The position numbers and the translations under genes were made by a program. A DNA stretch of 6,663 bases, from the NCBI GenBank assembly GCA_003175915.1, contig PSRH01000049.1:1-6663 (forward strand), in the 5' to 3' direction. The notes under the pieces are model-generated. The model was not told the DNA's origin, did no database searches, and was given only the letters and a program-made list of their open reading frames with translations. Shown here piece by piece: positions 1 through 4,369 of this stretch. This stretch comes from Candidatus Melainabacteria bacterium (lineage in GTDB: Bacteria; Cyanobacteriota; Vampirovibrionia; Obscuribacterales; Obscuribacteraceae). Within the stretch, counting starts at the first letter, position 1. Each line of letters begins with the position of its first letter.

Positions 1-235
1 GGATTGAAATGTTTCTTGCAAAACCGTCGGGCGCCATAGAAAGCGCTAGGGAAACGGCGACAAGGGGGGCGAGTCGATCTCTTAAAGAGTAAAGTGACTT
101 GGCTCTAGGCATTTTTGAAGTCTCAGCATTAAACGGAACATTAGCCCATTATGCCATTAAAAACCAAGGTTGGAACCAATTGCCTAACTGGAAAATATTC
201 AGGGATTTCACCAGTGACATTGCCGCAAGACGCGG

Positions 236-277
236 CCGGGTGCCGCCAGGACTGGCGTTTGACCGGTAGCCCTTTTT
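236..277 (+). terminator. Possible stem-loop with trailing T run
   Basis: An inner perfect stem CGCCA/TGGCG (244-248 with 253-257) has a GGAC loop. It is flanked by CCGG (236-239) and ACCGG (262-266), which can extend the structure with a bulged G. A run of five T follows at 273-277, but six bases separate it from the outer stem, which is poor for an intrinsic terminator. It could end transcription from an upstream gene outside the window, or be a chance GC-rich fold. Confidence 0.25.
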
Positions 278-343
278 GATTCACCGCTTCTTTACGCTTG
301 ATTGGTACCCTGCAAATACTGGTTGGGAAGCCCAAATTTTTAT

Positions 344-350
344 AAGGGGG
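344..350 (+). promoter_or_regulatory. Ribosome binding site fixing a GTG start
   Basis: AAGGGGG lies 8 bases before the GTG at 359-361. The only in-frame upstream ATG (302) has no such site and would add 19 residues before a normal signal peptide, so this site decides the start in favour of GTG. Confidence 0.75.
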
Positions 351-358
351 ATACATAC

Positions 359-949
359 GTGAAACGCCGGATTAATTGGCACGGGCAAACGTGGATAACT
401 GCTGTCCTAGTGTGCGTCCTGGCACAGACAACAGTGGCAGCGCCGAATTTCAGAAGCGCTGTGGAAACAGCAAACAAGTGGACGGTTCTCGATCGACCTA
501 ACCTGGGCTTCTCGGTTAAGCTGCCGGGCGTTTCGAAAGTAAGGGATGAATGGACCCCTTTTGGAACGATTCATACCTGGATGCTTGAGTCTGATAGGAC
601 GCTGTACCGGGTAGACGCAGCTGAGTTAAATTGCTTGGTAACCCTGTTCACATCAGATGAAAACTTTAGAAAGGAAATGCTGCAGGGGCTTATTCGGGGT
701 TTCTTTGCGGGCGTGGAAAAAGGGGCCGGTAAAAAGATCGAATCAAAGAAAATGATCCGCGAATATACAATCAACGGATTCCGGGCTGAGGAATACGTTT
801 ATACGATTCAAACGAAAAGCGGCAGAAAGGGGTTCGGGCACTCCATCTTTTCGGTTAATCAGAAGTATTGCTATACGTTTAGTAGTGCGGCATGGCTGTC
901 AGAACCGGATCCATCATGCACTTTCTTTAGCTCGATCAAACTAAAATAG
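359..949 (+). CDS. Secreted protein with PsbP/DcrB-like domain, function unknown
   Basis: This encodes 196 residues from the GTG at 359, chosen for its strong ribosome binding site. The N-terminus is a classical Sec signal peptide: basic residues 2-4 (KRR), a hydrophobic core at about 12-22, and a small-residue cleavage zone TTVAA ending near residue 27-28. The mature part (about 168 residues) has a 'LGFSVKLPG' strand near residue 49, a central helix-rich segment around 102-122, a 'NGFRAEEYVY' strand near 139, and a C-terminal 'FFSSIKL'. In my reading this pattern matches the broad PsbP/DcrB (DUF1795-like) fold found in exported bacterial proteins of unknown role. Three cysteines (92, 171, 187) could form a disulfide outside the cytoplasm. 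No catalytic motif is visible. The next gene starts 56 bp downstream on the same strand and may share its transcript. The family assignment is by resemblance only; coding status and export are better supported. Confidence 0.72.
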   Translation: MKRRINWHGQTWITAVLVCVLAQTTVAAPNFRSAVETANKWTVLDRPNLGFSVKLPGVSKVRDEWTPFGTIHTWMLESDRTLYRVDAAELNCLVTLFTSDENFRKEMLQGLIRGFFAGVEKGAGKKIESKKMIREYTINGFRAEEYVYTIQTKSGRKGFGHSIFSVNQKYCYTFSSAAWLSEPDPSCTFFSSIKLK

Positions 950-1005
950 CCGGTAAAACACACAAATGTGGTGCAATGATCATGAGGAAGAGCAAGGTTT
1001 GAGCA

Positions 1006-1470
1006 ATGAGCAAAGCAGAACCACTCGCAGATGATGAACTACAACCCAAACCCCAGTTAGAATTGGAGCCTGTTTACGGCGGGCCAAATGGTCCTCGTCA
1101 GACGGCTATTGGCGCTGGAGCACAAGGCGACGGCCCTGAACCTCGTCGATTTTCATCTGGCCAGGCCCCGAATTGGTTTAATATGGTGTTCCCAGTTGCC
1201 CGCGCCTTTACCAAGCTCCAATTAAAACCCTTAACACCCAAGAGAAGGCGCCTGTGGTGCGAAAATGCCCGATTGTCGGATGACGAACTTACGGTTCTGA
1301 CAATGCGATGGCATATGAATTTGAACCTGGAGTGGACTGTTTCCGGCGACAACATCAAGGATCTGGCAGAGATCGAATCGTTGCTAGAAAGGCAAGCTGC
1401 CTGGAAGTTGGGACTCTATGGCCTCTATTGCGCCGGTTTCCCCATCGAGCTAATTCAATTGTTTGTCTAA
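1006..1470 (+). CDS. Unrecognised 154-residue protein
   Basis: I do not recognise this protein. The ATG at 1006 follows AAGG (994-997) with 8-base spacing. There is no signal peptide. Residues 1 to about 55 are rich in proline, glutamate, glycine and glutamine and look disordered. Residues 56-75 ('NWFNMVFPVARAFTKLQLK') are amphipathic, followed by a basic KRRR patch near 79-82. The last 65 residues look helical, with acidic 'SDDEL' and 'NIKDLAEIESLLERQAAWKLGLYGLYCAGF', and the chain ends in hydrophobic 'ELIQLFV'. The extreme C-terminus lacks the charged tail most soluble proteins have, so it may pack against a partner or membrane. Its TAA (1468-1470) overlaps the TAG of lpxI on the other strand. 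It could share a transcript with the secreted protein gene upstream. A lineage-restricted gene is likely. Confidence 0.6.
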   Translation: MSKAEPLADDELQPKPQLELEPVYGGPNGPRQTAIGAGAQGDGPEPRRFSSGQAPNWFNMVFPVARAFTKLQLKPLTPKRRRLWCENARLSDDELTVLTMRWHMNLNLEWTVSGDNIKDLAEIESLLERQAAWKLGLYGLYCAGFPIELIQLFV

Positions 1471-2327
1471 ACTGACTCAACGGCAACCATGGATATACCA
1501 TTGGCGTTGCAGTAAGCGACCATCTCGTCCTGATCGACAACCATAGTCTCTTTCGCTTCGATGGCCAGTACACCGCCCGGTTCCTTGGCCCTCATCGACT
1601 GAAGCGTATTCAGCCCGACGGTAGGGATATCAAAGCGCTGGTCTTGATTGGGCTTAGCTACTTTAACCACGACAACCGGCCGGCGAGCGTAGCCGACGGC
1701 ACGCTTGACTGCTTCGTCAGTGCCTTCGATTGCCTCAATCGCTAAAATCATGCGGTCCCGGACAACCACGGTTTGACCGATGTCGAGGCGGGCTATTTCC
1801 TTGGCCACCGTCAGTCCATAATGAATGTCCCCATATTCTTCCGGGGTTGGCTGTCGGGTCGTCAATACGCCGACGCCAGGAAAAAGGTCTCGTAAAAACT
1901 CTGACTGGGTAAGTACCCTAACGCCATGGGCGGCCATGATATCCCCCATGGCAAATTGAATGGTGTCATCGTTAAAGTTAGGCAGCTTGCTCAGTTCCTT
2001 TACCGTTGTCCAGTCAAACTTGGTTATGTTCCTGAGCAAATTCAGCTTTGGCACTTTGCCAACGAAAACCGCTTCCTTAATGCCTTCCTTTTCAAGCAAA
2101 TTGAGGTTCCGGCCGAGCTGACCGACGGCAATGAGATGAATTTTGTCGGCGATTTTAGCAACACTCTCTTGGGCGTGCTCGGAGAGCGCAAATACGACGA
2201 CTTTGTAGCCTTTGTCCTTAGCGGCGTGGGCCAAAATCGCTGGCAATTTACCTTCGCCGGCGACCAAGCCCAGAACTTTCTGTCCAGTGCTGGTTCCCTG
2301 TCTACTATTCTCGAGTATGGAAGTCAT
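1467..2327 (-). CDS. lpxI: UDP-2,3-diacylglucosamine diphosphatase LpxI
   Basis: LpxI hydrolyses UDP-2,3-diacylglucosamine to 2,3-diacylglucosamine 1-phosphate (lipid X) and UMP. This is a cytoplasmic step of lipid A synthesis and the alternative to LpxH or LpxG. The 286-residue length fits the family (about 270-290). Visible hallmarks are the N-terminal glycine-rich 'GLVAGEGKLP' (20-29), 'FVGKVPK' near 88-94, the central 'VVVRDRMILAIEAIEGTDEAV' region (187-207), and 'VVVKVAKPNQDQRFDIPTVG' (219-238). The Asp in RFD (residue 233) corresponds, by motif position, to the Asp reported as catalytically important in Caulobacter LpxI (D225). The ATG at 2327 follows AAGAGG with 7-base spacing. The first 17 residues are a poorly conserved extension. 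A TATAGA-like -10 lies on this strand near 2405-2410, without a convincing -35. No other lpx gene is present in the window, whereas lpxI often sits in an lpxD-fabZ-lpxA-lpxI-lpxB cluster. Its presence implies a diderm with lipid A capacity. Confidence 0.93.
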   Translation of the reverse strand: MTSILENSRQGTSTGQKVLGLVAGEGKLPAILAHAAKDKGYKVVVFALSEHAQESVAKIADKIHLIAVGQLGRNLNLLEKEGIKEAVFVGKVPKLNLLRNITKFDWTTVKELSKLPNFNDDTIQFAMGDIMAAHGVRVLTQSEFLRDLFPGVGVLTTRQPTPEEYGDIHYGLTVAKEIARLDIGQTVVVRDRMILAIEAIEGTDEAVKRAVGYARRPVVVVKVAKPNQDQRFDIPTVGLNTLQSMRAKEPGGVLAIEAKETMVVDQDEMVAYCNANGISMVAVESV

Positions 2328-2461
2328 CTAACTGCCTCTTTAAGGCCCCGGACCACAAACCTTGCCAGTCTAACATCAGGATGCTTCATCCCGATTCGAG
2401 GTATTCTATAGATTAAGAGCAAAGAGAGACTGAGAAGCCCCAAAGTCTCACAGCTCCGGTC

Positions 2462-2491
2462 TTGACATTGATAATCTTATCTGATTAAACT
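2462..2491 (+). promoter_or_regulatory. Sigma70-like promoter of the 2539 gene, with inverted repeat in the spacer
   Basis: A perfect -35 TTGACA (2462-2467) is followed after 18 bp by TAAACT (2486-2491, 4 of 6 matches to TATAAT). This predicts a start near 2498 and a leader of about 40 bases. Inside the spacer lies GATAATCTTATC (2470-2481), a 5-bp inverted repeat around TC that could be an operator half-site pair or chance. A second arrangement, CTCACA (2447-2452) with GATAAT (2470-2475) at 17 bp, is also possible. The site lies in the divergent spacer between lpxI and the gene at 2539. Confidence 0.4.
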
Positions 2492-2538
2492 GGGCTAACT
2501 GAGTACTGATCGGGCTTTACAGGTGGAAGCCGCAAGCA

Positions 2539-3111
2539 ATGTCTAACCAGAAACTTTTACTAGCGATTTGTTTGGCCGCCAGTCTGGGCTTTCCACTGGC
2601 TGCGCAAGCTCAGCGCAACAATAATCCCAATCTCAATCATTTCTACATGGGGCGCCAGCAAGTTCAAATTATTGATGAGTCTCCGATGATCATGAACCAG
2701 CCTGGTGGTGGTGCCGCCGCCGGTGGTGGCAACATGAACGGTTCTATGCCTAATAGACCGCTGCCTTTGCCTCATGCCGGCTGGCAGAGTTATACACAAG
2801 CTCAACCGCCTGGATTCGCTACGGGATTACCGAAAGTGATTAACGGTGTGCCACCAAAGGCAGTGCCACAAGGACCGGCGGGAAACAAAGCCAAAGCGGG
2901 AGCACTGACAGCCAACAAAGGCAAACCTAAGGGTAAGCCTTCTCAGGTGGCCGGCTCGCCGACCACAGTAAGCTCCTACAAACCGTATGCAACCTATAAG
3001 CCCGTCCAGCAAGCTGCACCAGGGGCCGTGGGAGTTAATAACCAGCAAACTACCACAAACGTCAGAGGAAATATCCTGCACTGGGCGCGCGGACCGCATC
3101 GGACTTACTGA
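2539..3111 (+). CDS. Exported low-complexity Pro/Gly/Gln/Asn-rich protein
   Basis: This encodes 190 residues from the ATG at 2539; an AGGTGGA (2521-2527) ribosome binding site lies 11 bases upstream, slightly far. A clear signal peptide is present: a lysine at position 5, a hydrophobic core at 6-20, and cleavage after 'AAQA' at residue 24. The mature chain has no globular-domain look. It contains 'FYMGRQQVQIIDESPMIMNQ' (35-54), a glycine/alanine run (56-64), a proline-rich centre, a basic 'KGKPKGKP' stretch (127-134), a 'YKPYATYKP' near-repeat (147-155), a Gln/Asn/Thr patch (167-174) and a C-terminal 'ILHWARGPHRTY'. Few acidic residues occur, so the mature protein is strongly basic, which would suit binding to an anionic surface polymer or DNA; that is inference. 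It is divergent from lpxI and convergent with the small membrane gene at 3153-3287. I do not recognise a family. The signal peptide and own promoter-like box support a real gene. Confidence 0.7.
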   Translation: MSNQKLLLAICLAASLGFPLAAQAQRNNNPNLNHFYMGRQQVQIIDESPMIMNQPGGGAAAGGGNMNGSMPNRPLPLPHAGWQSYTQAQPPGFATGLPKVINGVPPKAVPQGPAGNKAKAGALTANKGKPKGKPSQVAGSPTTVSSYKPYATYKPVQQAAPGAVGVNNQQTTTNVRGNILHWARGPHRTY

Positions 3112-3152
3112 GTTAACTGGAACAATCTGCCAAGCTCGACGACACGACCTTG

Positions 3153-3287
3153 TCAAAACGGATTTATGCGAGGACCCGATGCCGCCAGCCAGGAAAATAT
3201 CATCCAGCCCAGACCGATGAGGAGCCAGAATGCTCCGAAGACCAGGCTAACGATGTATAAGGGATCAATATTTTTCTCTGAACTCAT
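3153..3287 (-). CDS. Small single-helix membrane protein (44 residues)
   Basis: A short frame begins at the ATG at 3285-3287 and ends at the TGA at 3153-3155, encoding 44 residues. The start is preceded by GAGGGGG (3295-3301 on the minus strand) with ideal 7-base spacing, one of the best ribosome binding sites in the window. The product opens with polar 'MSSEKNIDP' and has one hydrophobic segment at about 10-36, containing 'YIVSLVFGAFWLLIGLGW' and 'MIFSWLAA', rich in Trp, Phe and Gly. It ends with short polar 'SGPRINPF'. This is the layout of a one-pass inner-membrane microprotein; the single Arg after the helix and the acidic N-terminus hint at N-out orientation, weakly. It lies 115 bp downstream of the VOC gene on the same strand, and may be co-transcribed or use the -10 at 3323-3331. 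Function is unknown. Length alone would make it easy to overlook; the site plus the membrane segment make chance unlikely. Confidence 0.65.
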   Translation of the reverse strand: MSSEKNIDPLYIVSLVFGAFWLLIGLGWMIFSWLAASGPRINPF

Positions 3288-3322
3288 CTAAGCACCCCCT
3301 CATACCTAGCCTCGATATACCC

Positions 3323-3331
3323 AGAATAACA
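3323..3331 (-). promoter_or_regulatory. Possible extended -10 for the small membrane gene
   Basis: On the minus strand this reads TGTTATTCT, an extended -10 (TGn plus TATTCT, 4 of 6 matches to TATAAT). It lies 35 bases before the ATG at 3287, giving a leader of about 29 bases. No good -35 is present, which extended -10 promoters can tolerate. It could give the small gene its own transcript. Confidence 0.3.
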
Positions 3332-3373
3332 GGACTCCTTGCCTGTCCGTGCGCCGTAATACAACTTGATTCA

Positions 3374-3403
3374 GAAAGTTCCTTGGCTTTCGGTCAGCGG
3401 AAC
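3374..3403 (-). terminator. Weak stem-loop after the VOC gene
   Basis: On the minus strand GTTCC (starting at the last base of the stop codon, 3403) pairs with GGAAC (3378-3382), with an inner GCT/AGC pairing, and is followed by TTTC. The stem is short and the T run poor, so at best it reduces read-through into the small gene at 3153-3287. Confidence 0.2.
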
Positions 3404-3765
3404 TATTTGAAATTGAAATGAAACAGGTTGCCGTCGGCGTCCTCGAAATCGCGGCCGGATACATGAGCTTTTGCTGCCTTCAACGTGTCGGCGGCTGCCT
3501 TCTCATCCGTTTTGTCGATGCCAAACTCGAGATGTGAGATGCCGTGCTTAGCTTTGCCCAGCCGCTCTGTGCCTTCGGGATGATGGCTCTTGGCAAAAAT
3601 AGCAAGTTTCTGCTTGCCGATCGCGAAAAATACTGCGTCCCGGTATTCTTCAATCACTTCAAGCCCCATGGTTTCTTTGTAAAATTGTCGTTGTTTGGCA
3701 AAATCGTCAGCAATCAAAATGACCGCATCGAGACTTCGAATTTTGGGCATAGTTTTCTTGGTCAT
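3403..3765 (-). CDS. VOC (glyoxalase/bleomycin-resistance fold) family protein
   Basis: This encodes 120 residues. I place the start at the ATG at 3763-3765 because AGGTGA lies 8 bases upstream and the family fold begins just after; the frame stays open to 3909, but the extra 48 residues have no homology look and cross the promoter. The chain shows one VOC module: 'LDAVILIADD' strand (12-21), helix 'FAKQRQFYKETMGLEV' (22-37), 'DAVFFAIGKQKLAIF' strands (43-57), then 'HGISHLEFGID' (74-84), a helix (85-100) and the closing 'FEDADGNLFHFNF' (107-119). Length fits single-module members, which dimerise. The usual first metal-ligand His is Ala (residue 14) and the usual Glu after DGN is His (116), so metal binding and glyoxalase chemistry are doubtful. 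VOC proteins range from lyases and dioxygenases to resistance proteins that only bind a ligand; the substrate cannot be told here. It is divergent from the PDZ gene. Confidence 0.85.
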   Translation of the reverse strand: MTKKTMPKIRSLDAVILIADDFAKQRQFYKETMGLEVIEEYRDAVFFAIGKQKLAIFAKSHHPEGTERLGKAKHGISHLEFGIDKTDEKAAADTLKAAKAHVSGRDFEDADGNLFHFNFK

Positions 3766-3801
3766 CTTCACATCACCTGATTCGTCACGCGATAGGTCAG
3801 A

Positions 3802-3809
3802 ATTATACA
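3802..3809. promoter_or_regulatory. Shared -10 element for divergent transcription
   Basis: On the minus strand 3807-3802 reads a perfect TATAAT, 36 bases before the VOC start, predicting a leader of about 30 bases. On the plus strand the overlapping 3804-3809 reads TATACA (4 of 6), which would start transcription near 3815-3817, only 7-9 bases before the PDZ gene ATG. Neither direction has a good -35. Near-symmetric -10 boxes are known to support bidirectional initiation. The minus-strand role is the better supported. Confidence 0.45.
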
Positions 3810-3823
3810 GCGGCAACTCCTCA

Positions 3824-4357
3824 ATGATGCAGATATTTCTCGCGCTCGCCCTTTTCTTGCTAATGCCGCTTTCGGCAGTGGCAGAAGCGCTGGAAGGCAA
3901 AGTTAGCAAATCCGCAGTGAAGGAAGAAGCTCAGCAAAGTTCGCTCCAAGGTGAAGGGGCAAGTACAAGTGGTCAACAATCTGAATTTGATCTTCAGAGA
4001 CAACCTCTATCTGGACAAGCTGAACATGGCGAACTTCCCATTGGTGTTCTCGGTTGCCAGATATTGACGACGCTATTCGGTGGTCACAGCGCCCTGATCA
4101 TAAAAATCTATCCGGGCAGCGATCTGATTCGGGCTGGCGTCAGAACCGGCGACAAGATACTCGGCATCAATGGCCATCGCTTTGCGCGAAAAAGTTTTCC
4201 GTCTGAGTGCCGGGGATCACCTGGAACAATGATCAACCTCCTTATCGAGCGCCACGGACAAGAAGTGGAAGTCCAGGTTCAACGCCAGGATGCTAGAATG
4301 TTTGCCGCTTACGAGCACTACTTTCGAAAATGGGCCGACCGAACGAAATATTGGTAA
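3824..4357 (+). CDS. Exported PDZ-domain protein without a protease domain
   Basis: This encodes 177 residues from the ATG at 3824; the next codon is also ATG. The frame is open back to 3695, but that part is antisense to the VOC gene and the signal peptide begins right at 3824. A signal peptide runs to 'SAVA' at residue 20, with an unusual n-region lacking Lys/Arg. Residues 21-70 are a polar linker rich in Gln, Ser and Glu. Residues 73-155 form one PDZ domain: 'IGVLG' loop (73-77), 'ALIIKIYPGSDLIRAGVRTGD' (90-110), 'KILGINGHRF' (111-120), and 'RGSPGTMINLLIERHGQ' to 'VQVQR' (130-154). A short aromatic/basic tail follows. PDZ domains of this bacterial type bind C-terminal peptides, usually within HtrA or Ctp proteases or site-2 proteases; here none is attached, so an adaptor or scaffold role is likely. 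No clear ribosome binding site precedes the start, fitting a very short leader. It is 12 bp ahead of the WG-repeat gene. Confidence 0.8.
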   Translation: MMQIFLALALFLLMPLSAVAEALEGKVSKSAVKEEAQQSSLQGEGASTSGQQSEFDLQRQPLSGQAEHGELPIGVLGCQILTTLFGGHSALIIKIYPGSDLIRAGVRTGDKILGINGHRFARKSFPSECRGSPGTMINLLIERHGQEVEVQVQRQDARMFAAYEHYFRKWADRTKYW

Positions 4358-4369
4358 GCAGATATAGAT

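Larger units (their letters stand above)
1..358. other. Left-edge stretch without a convincing gene
   Basis: No long, well-supported coding frame lies here. A plus-strand frame open from the left edge (position 3) runs to a TAA at 90-92 and could be the last 29 residues of an upstream gene, but it is too short to judge. A 71-codon minus-strand frame (141-356) has no ribosome binding site and would start on top of the binding site of the next gene, so I treat it as chance. The stretch presumably carries the promoter of the gene starting at 359, but I see only weak boxes (for example TTTACG at 291-296 and AATACT at 315-320, 18 bp apart). No tRNA or other RNA gene is recognisable. Confidence 0.5.

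Noticed and set aside
3..92. Plus-strand frame open from the left edge, 29 residues ending in TAA
   Set aside because: It could be the end of an upstream gene, but it is short, has no recognisable motif and its codon choice does not stand out; mentioned only in the left-edge entry.
141..356. 71-codon minus-strand frame
   Set aside because: No ribosome binding site, no recognisable protein features, and it starts over the binding site of the gene at 359.
976..983. ATGATCAT palindrome before the gene at 1006
   Set aside because: Only four-base arms; the same word recurs inside the coding region near 2686, so it is probably chance.
982..1002. Six-codon upstream frame (ATG to TGA) before the gene at 1006
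   Set aside because: No separate evidence for translation or for attenuation; such short frames are common by chance.
1926..2411. 161-codon plus-strand frame
   Set aside because: Lies antisense to lpxI, which is strongly supported by family motifs; it is a shadow of the conserved gene.
3695..3823. N-terminal extension of the PDZ frame, including a hydrophobic stretch
   Set aside because: Mostly antisense to the VOC gene start, no ribosome binding site, and a complete signal peptide starts at 3824.
3766..3909. N-terminal extension of the VOC frame
   Set aside because: It crosses the TATAAT box and the start of the PDZ gene, and the internal ATG at 3765 has a good ribosome binding site directly before the fold.
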